The notes below the pieces were generated by a model, which saw only the letters and a list, made by a program, of their open reading frames with translations, was not told where the DNA came from and ran no database searches. Below, in pieces: positions 25,220 to 34,295 of a DNA stretch of 64,000 bases. Made by a program: the position numbers and the translations under genes. Within the stretch, counting starts at the first letter, position 1; every line of letters starts with the position of its first letter. This DNA comes from Arcobacter ellisii (GTDB lineage Bacteria; Campylobacterota; Campylobacteria; Campylobacterales; Arcobacteraceae): positions 1,054,001 to 1,118,000 of the forward strand of contig NZ_CP032097.1 in the NCBI RefSeq assembly GCF_003544915.1, read 5' to 3'.

Positions 25220-27020
25220 AATAACTCCATATAGTTTTAAGATAACTATTTTCATTTAGATATTTTTCTAATACTTGATAAATATCTTTTGATAAGTTTT
25301 TACTTAAAATTTTTCTTATTTCATCTGTATCATAATCTATATCTTCTAATATATCTATGATTTTTTGAGACTCAAGTACTTTTTCTAAAATTACTTCATC
25401 ATCTTTAAATACAACATTTACTTCTGTTGGATGAGAGAAAAGGTTATGTTTCATTCCTAAAGTGTCTTGATAAGCTCCAACATTAAAGAATCCAATAAAA
25501 TAATCTTCTTTATTTAGATTTACATCATGCAAATATAAAGGTTTTTTGATATCAAATGGTAATTCACCATCACTATCACAAGTAATATCCCATAAAGAAG
25601 CACTTCTTGTAGGATTTCTATCAAGATGAGTTATTGGCATTATTGGAAACTCTTGGTCAATTCCCCAATAATCAGGAAGTGATTGGAATAAAGAGAAGTT
25701 TAATAGATATTTTTCTTGAATATTTTCATCAAGTTTTTTTAACTCTTCATAATCATCAATTTGAAGTAATGAAATTGCTTTTTTGATAATCTGATGTGTT
25801 AAAATCTCAGCATTTGATCTATCTTGTAAATCAATATAACCTAAATCAAATAGAGTTAAAAGAGATTCCATATGGTCAATACTATCATGCATGAACTCAT
25901 AAGCTGTTTTTTTAGTCATATCTCTAAATAAATCAAATAACTCTTGAATTAAAGGTGGATTTTTCTCTTTTAATTTTAAATGGTCAAGTTCATATTCAGC
26001 AGAGAATAACTCAAGAACAGGAGTAATTAAAACAGTTGAAGCAGCACTAATAAATCTTCCTGATTCAGTGAAAATATTTGGTTCATCAACACCTTTTTGT
26101 TTTGCAATCTCTTTTAATGTAAACACAACATCATTTGCAAACTCTGAAAGTGAGTAGAATCTTGTTCTTTCATAAGCACTATATTCAACAGCTAATCCTC
26201 CACCAATATTAATTGATGTTAAATTCATTGCTCCAAGATTTTTTAACTCTGCATAAATATGTCCAGATTCTCTTAAAGCTTTTTTTAGAGGTTTGATTGA
26301 ATTCATAGCTGAACCAATATGGAAGTGAATCATTGTTAAATATTTTACTAAATCATGTTCTTCCATTAATTCATAAGCTTCTAAAATTTCAGTAGATGTT
26401 AGACCAAACTTAGAGTTAATTCCTCCACTTTTTGCCCATAATCCACTTCCACCACTATGAAGTCTTACTCTTAATCCAATATTTGGTGATTCTAATTTTG
26501 TCTCTTTTGCAACTTCAATAATCATTTCAAGTTCATTTAAACCTTCAATAATAATCGTAATATTATGTCCCATGCTTTTTGCAATGAAACATAAATGAAT
26601 CATCTCTTTATCTTTAAATCCATTAATTGTAATAGGACTTCCCATATTATTATATGTCATAGCAATAATAAGTTCAGCTTTACTTCCAGCTTCTAATCCA
26701 TAATTATATTTTTTTCCTGCACTTACTAAGGGATGAATAAAGTTTGGTAATTGATTAACTTTTAAAGGAAAAACTGCATTGAATTTTCCTTTATAGTCGT
26801 ACTCTTTAATACTCGCATTAAATGTATTAAATAGTGTTTTAATTTGTTTTTTTGTGATATGAGGAAATCTTAATAGTAAAGGTCCTTTAAAATCTTGTTT
26901 TCTTATATCTTTTACAATAGAGATTAATGAAGGTTTACAATCAAAATTAACTTTTGCTACACCATTTTCAATAATAAAATTACCATCACTCCAAATATCT
27001 ATACCATAATTGTTTTTCAC
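25209..27020 (-). CDS. speA: biosynthetic arginine decarboxylase
   Basis: 603 aa, GTG start with GAGGA about nine bases upstream, 2 bp after hisS. This PLP enzyme of fold III makes agmatine, the first step to putrescine. The PLP lysine is in NAVFPLKVNQ. Other blocks are GLEAGSKAEL, LRVRLHSGGSGLWAKSGG, MIHFHIGSAM and TESGRFISAAS. The length matches the shorter form usual in Campylobacterota. Confidence 0.95.
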   Translation of the reverse strand: MKNNYGIDIWSDGNFIIENGVAKVNFDCKPSLISIVKDIRKQDFKGPLLLRFPHITKKQIKTLFNTFNASIKEYDYKGKFNAVFPLKVNQLPNFIHPLVSAGKKYNYGLEAGSKAELIIAMTYNNMGSPITINGFKDKEMIHLCFIAKSMGHNITIIIEGLNELEMIIEVAKETKLESPNIGLRVRLHSGGSGLWAKSGGINSKFGLTSTEILEAYELMEEHDLVKYLTMIHFHIGSAMNSIKPLKKALRESGHIYAELKNLGAMNLTSINIGGGLAVEYSAYERTRFYSLSEFANDVVFTLKEIAKQKGVDEPNIFTESGRFISAASTVLITPVLELFSAEYELDHLKLKEKNPPLIQELFDLFRDMTKKTAYEFMHDSIDHMESLLTLFDLGYIDLQDRSNAEILTHQIIKKAISLLQIDDYEELKKLDENIQEKYLLNFSLFQSLPDYWGIDQEFPIMPITHLDRNPTRSASLWDITCDSDGELPFDIKKPLYLHDVNLNKEDYFIGFFNVGAYQDTLGMKHNLFSHPTEVNVVFKDDEVILEKVLESQKIIDILEDIDYDTDEIRKILSKNLSKDIYQVLEKYLNENSYLKTIWSYYDE

Positions 27021-27022
27021 TG

Positions 27023-28264
27023 TTAAAATTCCTCTAATTTTAAATTTGATTCTTCTTTTGTTTTTAAGTTTTTTATATAAATTGTTCCATTTTTTAGCTC
27101 ATTTTCACCAATTAAAGCAACAATATTTGCTCCTAATTTTTCAGCTATTCCAAAATGTTTTCCAAAACTTCGTGGCGCGTATTCTACTAAAGTTTTTGTT
27201 GTTTTTCTCTTTTGATTTGCAACTTTTAGCACAGTATTTAAAGAATTTTCATCTAGCGCACCAATGTATATCACATCTTGGTTACATTCTGGCATTTTTA
27301 CAAGTTCTAATAATCTTTCAATTCCTATAGCAAATCCAATTCCAGCAGTTGATTTTCCACCTAAAAACTCAACTAATCTATCGTATCTTCCACCACCAGC
27401 TATTGCACTTTGAGCTCCGATTTCATTACTTACAAATTCAAATGCAGTTTTGTTATAATAATCTAATCCTCTAACTAGATTTGAATCAACTTCATAAGAG
27501 ATATTGTTAAAATCTAAAATCTCTTTTAATTTTTCAAAATCACTGTCACAAGAGTTACATAAGCTAGTTGTAATTTTTGGAGCATTGTGTAATAATAATT
27601 GGCATTTTTCATTTTTACAATCTAAAACTCTAATTGGATTAGTTAAAATCCTTCTATTACAGTCTTCACAAAGTTCATCTTTAAAAGTTGTTAAATGTTT
27701 AACTAGATTTTCTTTATACGGAGGCATACACTCTTTACAACCAAGAGAATTAAGTTTTAAAGTAAATCCAATTCCGAAAAATTCAAGGATTTCTTTTATC
27801 ATAATAATAATATTTGCATCTTCATAAACTGAATCTATACCAAATACTTCACAACCAAATTGGTGAAATTCTCTAAGTCTTCCTTTTTGAGGTCTTTCAT
27901 ATCTAAACATTGGACCATAATAATACCATTTATAGTTTCCACCTGCACGGTCAAGTTTTTTCTCAACAAAGTGTCTTACAACTCCTGCTGTTCCTTCTGG
28001 TCTTAAACAAACGTCATTTTCACCTTTATCGATGAATTGATACATCTCTTTATTTACAATATCAGAGCTTTCTCCAACACTTCTTTTAAATAAAGCTGTT
28101 TCCTCTAAAAGGGGAGTTTCGATATACGAAAATCCATAATTTTTTGCAATTCTTGAAGCATTTTCTACAAAATATGTAAATAAAGAACTCTCTTCATTTA
28201 CTATATCTTTCATACCTCTTAGACTTTGAATAGTTTTTATATTTTTTGTTTCATTAGTTGGCAT
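27023..28264 (-). CDS. hisS: histidyl-tRNA synthetase
   Basis: 413 aa class II synthetase. Visible are the RGMKDI start, RPEGTAGVVRHFVEKKL (motif 2 region), RGLDYYNKTAFEF, GGGRYDRLVEFLGG and the motif 3 block GIGFAIGIERLLEL, then the anticodon-binding domain. A CKEC ... CEDC, CQLL and CNSC pattern in the insertion could bind zinc. The start overlaps the end of tmk by 11 bases. Confidence 0.97.
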   Translation of the reverse strand: MPTNETKNIKTIQSLRGMKDIVNEESSLFTYFVENASRIAKNYGFSYIETPLLEETALFKRSVGESSDIVNKEMYQFIDKGENDVCLRPEGTAGVVRHFVEKKLDRAGGNYKWYYYGPMFRYERPQKGRLREFHQFGCEVFGIDSVYEDANIIIMIKEILEFFGIGFTLKLNSLGCKECMPPYKENLVKHLTTFKDELCEDCNRRILTNPIRVLDCKNEKCQLLLHNAPKITTSLCNSCDSDFEKLKEILDFNNISYEVDSNLVRGLDYYNKTAFEFVSNEIGAQSAIAGGGRYDRLVEFLGGKSTAGIGFAIGIERLLELVKMPECNQDVIYIGALDENSLNTVLKVANQKRKTTKTLVEYAPRSFGKHFGIAEKLGANIVALIGENELKNGTIYIKNLKTKEESNLKLEEF

Positions 28265-28823
28265 TTATAAAATCCTCTATCTTTTTCTCTATTTCTTCAA
28301 TTTTTAAACTTGCATCTATAAAAATATGATTTATATTTAGTTTTTTTATTGTTTCTTTCATTCTATTTTGAATGTTTATCAAATAATCAATTCCTCTTAA
28401 TTCTATTGAATCATTATCTTTTAAAGATAATCTATATTTTAGTTCTTTTGGAGTTAATTCAAGTAAAATAACATGAGTAGGTAGTGTATTATCTGTTGCT
28501 ATTAAATTTAATTCTACTAATTTATCAATATCAAGTTGATTTGCATAAGCAATTCCTGAAATCATTGATCTATCAGAAATTACTATTTTATTTTCATTAT
28601 TTTTTATAACTTCTTCAATATGCTCTGCACGATCTGCTAAAAATAAAAACATCTCTGCAATTTTTGATTTTGCTTCACCACCAAGTGCCATTTCTCTTAG
28701 TTTTATTCCAATTGGAGTTCCACCTGGTTCTTTTGTAAATGTTGCTTTTGGAAATTTCTTTTTTAATAATTCAAGTTGTGTAGATTTTCCAGCTGTATCA
28801 ATACCTTCTATAACGACATACAT
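28254..28823 (-). CDS. tmk: thymidylate kinase
   Basis: 189 aa. It phosphorylates dTMP to dTDP. The P-loop is EGIDTAGKSTQ at 6-16, with FTKEPGGTPIG (the DR/EPGG region) and SDRSMISGIAYAN following. The length is slightly short, as in related bacteria. It overlaps the coaD end by 16 bases. Confidence 0.96.
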   Translation of the reverse strand: MYVVIEGIDTAGKSTQLELLKKKFPKATFTKEPGGTPIGIKLREMALGGEAKSKIAEMFLFLADRAEHIEEVIKNNENKIVISDRSMISGIAYANQLDIDKLVELNLIATDNTLPTHVILLELTPKELKYRLSLKDNDSIELRGIDYLINIQNRMKETIKKLNINHIFIDASLKIEEIEKKIEDFINAN

Positions 28824-29308
28824 TCTACAACTCTTGGTGGAACTAAATGTTCAAATTTTCCATTAAATCTTATAATTTCTCTTACAATTGTTGAACTAAC
28901 AAAAGCATTTTCTAAAGTTGGCATAAGATATAAAGTTTCAATTTTTTTATTTATTGATGAATTTGCATAACCCATTTGTAATTCAAATTCAAAATCTGAA
29001 ACAGCTCTTAATCCTCTAATAATAGTATTTACTTTTAAATCTATCGCTAAATCTACAAGTAAAGTATCAAAACCTAAAACACTAACACCTTGAATATTTT
29101 CAGTTGCAGCTTTTACAAATTGAACTCTTTGTTCATGGGAAAACATAGGTTTTTTTAGCTCACTTTTTGCAACAGCAATAATCACTTCATCAAAGATATT
29201 TGCTGCCCTTTTTATGATGTCTAAATGCCCATTTGTAATAGGATCGAAAGTACCACTGTATATGGCTTTTTTATATGAATTCATAGTAGTATTAACCTCT
29301 TTTGACAT
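28808..29308 (-). CDS. coaD: phosphopantetheine adenylyltransferase
   Basis: 166 aa from ATG 29308, 3 bp after ubiX, with GGA eight bases upstream. ATG 29284 (158 aa) has GAGG eleven bases upstream and is an alternative. It performs the fourth step of coenzyme A synthesis. Nucleotidyltransferase motifs are YSGTFDPITNGHLDII, IIRGLRAVSDFEFELQ and the SSTIVREI region. Confidence 0.95.
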   Translation of the reverse strand: MSKEVNTTMNSYKKAIYSGTFDPITNGHLDIIKRAANIFDEVIIAVAKSELKKPMFSHEQRVQFVKAATENIQGVSVLGFDTLLVDLAIDLKVNTIIRGLRAVSDFEFELQMGYANSSINKKIETLYLMPTLENAFVSSTIVREIIRFNGKFEHLVPPRVVECMSL

Positions 29309-29311
29309 TTC

Positions 29312-29866
29312 TTATTTCCATCTTTTATATAAATTATTTTCAATTTTTAATAAATCAAACCATTTTCCAATTAAAAATTTTTCCATATCTTCTAAACTTT
29401 GTTGACTACTATAGTAACCCAAAATTGGAGGTGCAATAGTAACTCCTAGTTTAGAAAGTGTTAACATATTTTTTAATGCAATAGTGCTTAATGGCATCTC
29501 TCTTGGTGCAATGACAATATCTCTTTTTTCTTTTAACATAACTGTAAAAGCTCTTGTAATTAGTGAATCAGAAATTCCTACAGCACATTTTGCTAATGTA
29601 TTCATAGAACAAGGAAGAATGATCATTTTATCAACTCTGAATGAGCCTGATGCAATACTTGCACCAATATTTGAATCTTTAAAGACTGTAATATTTTCAT
29701 TCTCTTTAAATAATTCATTTATTGAGATATTATTTTCAAGTTTTAAAGCTCTTTTTGCACTTTTTGAGAATACAACAAACACCTCAATCTCTTTGGGTAA
29801 ATATTTGATGAAATTTAAACCAAGATTAGTACCACTAGCCCCAGAAATAGCTACAGTTATTCTCAA
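29312..29866 (-). CDS. ubiX: flavin prenyltransferase
   Basis: 184 aa, TTG start with AAAGG eight bases upstream. It prenylates FMN to give the cofactor of UbiD-type decarboxylases. Motifs: ISGASGTNLGL at the start, GASIASGSFRVDKMIILPCSMNTLAKCAVG, and VIAPREMPLS. It is the first gene of the seven-gene leftward operon ending at the TSUP gene. Confidence 0.93.
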   Translation of the reverse strand: MRITVAISGASGTNLGLNFIKYLPKEIEVFVVFSKSAKRALKLENNISINELFKENENITVFKDSNIGASIASGSFRVDKMIILPCSMNTLAKCAVGISDSLITRAFTVMLKEKRDIVIAPREMPLSTIALKNMLTLSKLGVTIAPPILGYYSSQQSLEDMEKFLIGKWFDLLKIENNLYKRWK

Positions 29867-30004
29867 GAAAAACCTTTAATTTTAATATATGAGGATTGAT
29901 AATAGCAAAAAAAAACTTTTAATTCAATCGTACTTTTAATAGTTGATTTTTATAGTTATTTATAAGTTGAAATTAATCTTACAAGTGATAACATTTTGTA
30001 TAAA

Positions 30005-30010
30005 TATAAT
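30005..30010 (+). promoter_or_regulatory. -10 box of the recombinase-like gene
   Basis: TATAAT, with the palindrome at 30020-30036 placed over the expected start of transcription. Confidence 0.45.
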
Positions 30011-30019
30011 ATATAAAAA

Positions 30020-30036
30020 TTAAACAGATTGTTTAA
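30020..30036. promoter_or_regulatory. 17-bp palindrome over the transcription start, likely operator
   Basis: TTAAACA, three bases, then TGTTTAA: perfect 7-base arms beginning ten bases after the -10 box. The position fits a repressor site, possibly for the product of the gene it precedes, which keeps a helix-turn-helix. The binding protein is inferred. Confidence 0.45.
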
Positions 30037-30077
30037 TATAAAATATTTTTAATTTACTTTATGTAAAAGGATTTTTT

Positions 30078-30710
30078 ATGTCAAAAATTTTTACTTATGT
30101 AAGAAAAAATGAAAATAATGAAAAATATACTCAAGAACAAATTGAGTTGATAGAAAAATATGTAACTAAACAAAATCTACAAGTTTTTAAGAATATTGAA
30201 ATAACTATCAGTACTCCAAGTGAAGAAAAAAATATTTTAGAACTTCTTAAAAATTGTGAAAAAAATTCAACAATAATTGTTTCAAATCTAAATGTTTTTG
30301 GAAGAACAATTGAAACAATATTAGAAATTGTAAAATTTTTATTAACAAATAAAATCAGAATTATTATAGTTGAACAGAATCTTGATTTATTAGATGATAA
30401 AGATATGTTAACTCAAATGATTTTAGGAGTTATTTCAATGACAGTAAGTTTAGAAAAAGAGTTGATGAGTTTAAGAACCAAAGAAGCATTAACTGCAAAA
30501 AAACTTGATGGAATGGCTTTAGGAAAACCAAAAGGAACAATCCAAAAATCTAAATTTGATTTACAAAGAGATAAAATTGAAGAGCTTTTAAGTGTTGGAT
30601 TAAGTGTACGTAAAATTTCAAAATTATTAGGTTATAACAATCATATAGGATTGAATAATTATGTTAAAAAAAGAAAAATAAAAACAAATTTAAAAGCTAA
30701 AGAGCTGTAA
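30078..30710 (+). CDS. serine-recombinase homologue without catalytic residues
   Basis: 210 aa, ATG with AAAAGGA upstream. The resolvase/invertase fold is recognisable: a TYVRKNENNE start, IIVSNLNVFGRTIETILEIV, a long helix SMTVSLEKELMSLRTKEAL, GKPKGT and a C-terminal HTH GLSVRKISKLLGYNN. The nucleophile serine of the usual Y-x-R-x-S is asparagine here. The LDRLGRS segment reads LNVFGRT, so the conserved Asp and the first Arg are lost too. It is probably a DNA-binding protein, not a recombinase. There are no inverted repeats or mobile DNA around it; rplI follows. Confidence 0.8.
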   Translation: MSKIFTYVRKNENNEKYTQEQIELIEKYVTKQNLQVFKNIEITISTPSEEKNILELLKNCEKNSTIIVSNLNVFGRTIETILEIVKFLLTNKIRIIIVEQNLDLLDDKDMLTQMILGVISMTVSLEKELMSLRTKEALTAKKLDGMALGKPKGTIQKSKFDLQRDKIEELLSVGLSVRKISKLLGYNNHIGLNNYVKKRKIKTNLKAKEL

Positions 30711-30780
30711 AAATTGTTCTTTAGAAGCATTTAAAAAAAATATAGTAAAATAAAATTAATTAAAATAGAATGGAGTTATT

Positions 30781-31227
30781 GTGAAAGTATTATTAACAAA
30801 AGATGTAAAAAGTTTAGGAAAAGCTGGAGAGATTAAAGAAGTAGCTGATGGATATGGAAAAAATTTTTTAATTGGAAAAGGCTTAGCTTTACATGCAACT
30901 ACAGAAGTACTAAATAGATGGAAATCAGAACAAAAAAAATTAGCTTTAAAAGAAGAACAAGAAATAGCAAACGCAAAAGAGTTAGCTGAAAAATTAAATG
31001 CAACTAAATTAACTATTAAACATAAACTTGGAGCAAATGGAAATTTAATTGGTTCAGTTACAAACAAAGAAGTTAGTGAAGAGTTAGAAAAACAATTTTC
31101 TATCATATTAGATAAAAAAAATATCTCTTTAGATAAAAAAATTAAAACTATTGGAATTTATGAAATAGATTGTAAATTAGGACACGCAATTCATGCAACT
31201 TTAAAAGTTGACATAATTGGAGAATAA
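30781..31227 (+). CDS. rplI: 50S ribosomal protein L9
   Basis: 148 aa, GTG start with GGAG upstream. The N-terminal domain is [29 protein letters not shown], the classic L9 beginning, then the long connecting helix and the C-terminal domain ([16 protein letters not shown]). It is a large-subunit protein at the base of the L1 stalk. First of the rplI-hslV-hslU run, 3 bp before hslV. Confidence 0.97.
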   Translation: MKVLLTKDVKSLGKAGEIKEVADGYGKNFLIGKGLALHATTEVLNRWKSEQKKLALKEEQEIANAKELAEKLNATKLTIKHKLGANGNLIGSVTNKEVSEELEKQFSIILDKKNISLDKKIKTIGIYEIDCKLGHAIHATLKVDIIGE

Positions 31228-31230
31228 TTA

Positions 31231-31767
31231 ATGTTTGATGCTACAACGATACTTGCATACAAAGGTAAAAATAAAGCAGTAATTGGTGGAGATGGTCAAG
31301 TTACTTTTGGAAATACAGTTTTAAAAGGTAATGCCACAAAAATTAGAACTTTATATAAAGACCAAATTCTTGCAGGATTTGCAGGAAGTACAGCTGATGC
31401 TTTTAATCTTTTTGATATGTTTGAAGGACATTTAGAAGCTTGCAAAGGAGATTTACTAAAATCTGTAATTGCTTTTTCAAAAGAGTGGAGAAAAGACAAA
31501 GTTCTTAGACGTCTTGAAGCTATGATGATAGTTTTAAATAAAGAAAAAATATTTATCTTAAGTGGAAATGGTGATGTTGTTGAACCAGAAGATGGTAGCA
31601 TAGCTTCAATTGGAAGTGGTGGAAATTTTGCAATTAGTGCAGCTCGTGCTTTAGCAAAACATTCTACTTTAGATGAAGAAGAACTTGTAAGAGAGTCTTT
31701 AATGATTGCTGGTGAACTTTGTATTTATACAAATCAAAATATAAAAATATTGAAATTAGAGGATTAA
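31231..31767 (+). CDS. hslV: ATP-dependent protease proteolytic subunit
   Basis: 178 aa. The peptidase subunit of HslVU. The mature threonine nucleophile follows a four-residue start M-F-D-A, then [32 protein letters not shown] and [15 protein letters not shown] are all conserved. Hexamer rings dock on HslU. Confidence 0.97.
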   Translation: MFDATTILAYKGKNKAVIGGDGQVTFGNTVLKGNATKIRTLYKDQILAGFAGSTADAFNLFDMFEGHLEACKGDLLKSVIAFSKEWRKDKVLRRLEAMMIVLNKEKIFILSGNGDVVEPEDGSIASIGSGGNFAISAARALAKHSTLDEEELVRESLMIAGELCIYTNQNIKILKLED

Positions 31768-31773
31768 TAAAAT

Positions 31774-33102
31774 ATGGATATGACACCAAAGCAGATAGTT
31801 GCTTATTTAGATGATTATATCATTGGGCAAAAAAATGCAAAAAAAACAATAGCATTGGCTCTTAGAAATAGATATAGAAGAATGATGGTTGAACCAAAAC
31901 TTCAAGAAGAGATAATGCCTAAAAATATTTTAATGATTGGAAGTACTGGAGTTGGTAAAACTGAAATAGCAAGAAGACTTGCAAAAATGATGGGATTACC
32001 TTTTGTTAAAGTGGAAGCTAGTAAATATACTGAAGTTGGGTTTGTAGGTCGAGATGTTGAATCTATGATTAGAGATTTAGTATATGAAGGAATCAATTTA
32101 GTTACAAGAGAATTTGAAGAAAAAATCAAAGATAAAATTGATGAGGAAGTAAATAGAAAAATAATTGAAAAATTAGTTCCTCCACTTCCTGAAACTGCAA
32201 GTGAAAGTGCAAAAGAGTCATTTATTAAAACTTATAACACAATGGAAAAGAAACTTCTTGATGGTTCTTTAGATGATAAAAAAATTGAAATTGAAATTCC
32301 TAAAAAAGCACATATTGAAATTTTAGATTCATCAATGCCTTTTGATATGAGTTCTATGCAAGAAAGCCTTAATAAAATGCTTGGTGGATTAAATAAAGAT
32401 ACAGTTAAAAAAGAAGTTTTAATTAAAGATGCAAAAGTTTTATTAAGAAGCGTAGCAAGTGAAAGTTTACTTGATACAGAAGCTATAAAAGTTGAAGCTT
32501 TAAAAAGATGTGAAAATGGTGGAATTATTTTCTTAGATGAAATAGATAAAATTGCTTCAGGTAAAAAAAATAATGGTCAAGATCCATCAAAAGAGGGAGT
32601 TCAAAGAGATTTACTTCCAATAGTTGAAGGAAGTAGCGTTCAAACAAAATTTGGACAAATAAAAACAGACCATATTTTATTTATTGCTGCTGGGGCTTTT
32701 CATGTTTCAAAACCAAGTGATTTAATTCCTGAACTTCAAGGAAGATTTCCTTTAAGAGTGGAATTAGAATCTTTAGATGAAGATGCTTTATATAAAATAT
32801 TAACAAATACTAAAAATTCACTTCTAAGACAGTATCAAGCTCTTTTAGAAGTTGAAGGTGTAGAGTTAGAATTTGATGATGAAGCAATAAGAGCATTTGC
32901 TAAATATTCAGTTACAGCAAATGAAAAAACTGAAGATATAGGTGCTAGAAGATTACATACAGTTATTGAAAAAGTTATTGAAGATATCTCTTTTGAAGCT
33001 GATGAAAAAAAAGGTACAAAAGTAATTGTTACTAAAGAGTTAGTTTCAAATAAATTAGATGATATAGTTGATAATGTTGATACAGCAAGGTATATCTTAT
33101 AA
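31774..33102 (+). CDS. hslU: ATP-dependent protease ATPase subunit
   Basis: 442 aa AAA+ unfoldase of HslVU. Walker A is GSTGVGKTEIARR near 57, with the pore motif region VEASKYTEVGFVGRDVE after it. Walker B is IIFLDEIDKIA. The sensor 2 region is EDIGARRLHT. The C-terminus ends in the expected Y-I-L that activates HslV. It sits 6 bp after hslV. Confidence 0.98.
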   Translation: MDMTPKQIVAYLDDYIIGQKNAKKTIALALRNRYRRMMVEPKLQEEIMPKNILMIGSTGVGKTEIARRLAKMMGLPFVKVEASKYTEVGFVGRDVESMIRDLVYEGINLVTREFEEKIKDKIDEEVNRKIIEKLVPPLPETASESAKESFIKTYNTMEKKLLDGSLDDKKIEIEIPKKAHIEILDSSMPFDMSSMQESLNKMLGGLNKDTVKKEVLIKDAKVLLRSVASESLLDTEAIKVEALKRCENGGIIFLDEIDKIASGKKNNGQDPSKEGVQRDLLPIVEGSSVQTKFGQIKTDHILFIAAGAFHVSKPSDLIPELQGRFPLRVELESLDEDALYKILTNTKNSLLRQYQALLEVEGVELEFDDEAIRAFAKYSVTANEKTEDIGARRLHTVIEKVIEDISFEADEKKGTKVIVTKELVSNKLDDIVDNVDTARYIL

Positions 33103-33152
33103 TTTAATAATCTTTTAGATAGAATAATTAATTAAAATACGAAGGTGGTAAT

Positions 33153-33458
33153 ATGAAAATTGTGACATTCTGTGAAGTTGATGAATCTTTGTTTAATCCT
33201 GAATTTACTGTTGAGTATTTTCATACAGGTACAAGTGGTGAAGCTGATATTGTAATTTTAAATATAGACTCAATATTTGAATTTGAAGAGAATAAGTCAA
33301 AAATTTGTAAAGAAAAATTTGTATCAATTGCTGTTATTGAAGATGAGAGTGATTATGATGCATTTAAAAATTTTGGAATTGATGCTTGGATTAAATCAAG
33401 TGATATTTCACAAATAAATAATATTATTAACTTAGTAAATAAAAGATTTTTATCGTAA
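33153..33458 (+). CDS. receiver-like small protein without phosphorylatable Asp
   Basis: 101 aa, ATG with AAGGTGG upstream. I do not know a named family. The pattern resembles a response-regulator receiver: ADIVILNIDSIF where receivers have a DLVLLD strand, then VSIAVIEDESDYDAFKNFGIDAWIKSS, which parallels the receiver end with its conserved lysine, then helix INNIINLVNKRF. The phospho-acceptor aspartate position reads N. It is shorter than a full receiver (about 120). Lies between hslU and tatD. Confidence 0.5.
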   Translation: MKIVTFCEVDESLFNPEFTVEYFHTGTSGEADIVILNIDSIFEFEENKSKICKEKFVSIAVIEDESDYDAFKNFGIDAWIKSSDISQINNIINLVNKRFLS

Positions 33459-33471
33459 TTAAGGATTAAAA

Positions 33472-34260
33472 ATAATTATAGATACTCATTGTCATTTAGA
33501 CAACAAACAATATTATGAAGATATAGATAGTGTAATTTTAAATGCATTAAACCACGGTGTAAAGGGATTTTTAATCCCTGGAGCTGATTTTAATGACTTA
33601 CCAAAAGCAGTTGAATTAGCTGAAAAATATGATGAAGTTTTTTTTGCTGTTGGAATTCATCCTTATGATATAGATATGTACAATGAAGAGATGATGGAAA
33701 AATATGTAACTCATCCAAAATGTATCGCTATTGGTGAATGTGGATTAGATTATTTTAGACTGCCTGAAGACGAAGAAAAAAAACTTGCAAACATAAAAAA
33801 ACAAAAAGAGGTTTTTATAGCTCAAATAGAGTTTGCAAAAAAAGTAAAAAAACCTTTAATTATTCATATTCGTGATGCTTCAAATGATTCAAGACAAATT
33901 TTGATGGATTATAATGCAAAAGAAGTAGGTGGTGTTTTACACTGTTTTAATGCAAGTGAACATTTATTACCTTTAGCTGAACATAACTTTTATTTTGGAA
34001 TAGGTGGAGTTCTTACTTTTAAAAATGCAAAAAAATTAGTAGAAATTTTGCCTAAAATTCCAAAAGATAAATTATTGATTGAAACTGATGCTCCATATCT
34101 TACTCCACATCCTCACAGAGGTGAAAGAAATGAGCCTTTTTATACAGTTTTTGTATCAAAAAAGATCTCTGAATTATTAGAAATTAGTGATGAAGAGATT
34201 CAAAATTTAACTACAAATAATGCTAAAAAATTATTTAAAGAGTTTTCTAGTCTTTCTTAG
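33472..34260 (+). CDS. tatD: TatD-family metal-dependent hydrolase, non-canonical start
   Basis: 262 aa if started at ATA 33472; ATT 33475 and ATA 33478 are the other options. No ATG, GTG or TTG lies near. AAGGA at 33461-33465 is six bases before ATA 33472. The conserved first motif IIDTHCHLD must be translated, because its two histidines bind metal; an ATG start at 33676 would delete it. Other ligands: IGECGLDY, IHIRDA, LHCFN and IETDAPYLTPHPHRG. A TIM-barrel 3'-5' DNase/deoxyribonuclease family. Followed by mltD and rlpA, as in Helicobacter. Confidence 0.88.
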   Translation: MIIDTHCHLDNKQYYEDIDSVILNALNHGVKGFLIPGADFNDLPKAVELAEKYDEVFFAVGIHPYDIDMYNEEMMEKYVTHPKCIAIGECGLDYFRLPEDEEKKLANIKKQKEVFIAQIEFAKKVKKPLIIHIRDASNDSRQILMDYNAKEVGGVLHCFNASEHLLPLAEHNFYFGIGGVLTFKNAKKLVEILPKIPKDKLLIETDAPYLTPHPHRGERNEPFYTVFVSKKISELLEISDEEIQNLTTNNAKKLFKEFSSLS

Positions 34261-34261
34261 A

Positions 34262-34267
34262 TATAAT
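34262..34267 (+). promoter_or_regulatory. -10 box before the mltD-to-engB run
   Basis: TATAAT immediately after the tatD stop, about 30 bp before the mltD TTG. It probably drives the envelope gene run downstream. Confidence 0.45.
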
Positions 34268-34295
34268 CTAGCTTATATTAAGAAAAGAGGACTTT

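Noticed and set aside
26970-27827. Plus-strand open frames opposite hisS and speA (for example 27010-27330, 27504-27827)
   Set aside because: They are hydrophobic, leucine/phenylalanine-rich shadows of AT-rich coding sequence with no ribosome sites.
30078-30710. An active resolvase marking a mobile element or invertible region
   Set aside because: Catalytic residues are lost and no inverted repeats, transposase or duplicated ends surround it.
31231-31300. HslV start misplaced because Thr is not residue 2
   Set aside because: The M-F-D-A-T-T form is normal in Campylobacterota, with the short propeptide removed.
33676-34260. tatD as a truncated 194-aa gene starting at ATG 33676
   Set aside because: The frame upstream encodes the conserved DTHCHLD motif with a good ribosome site, so the gene is full length with an unusual start.
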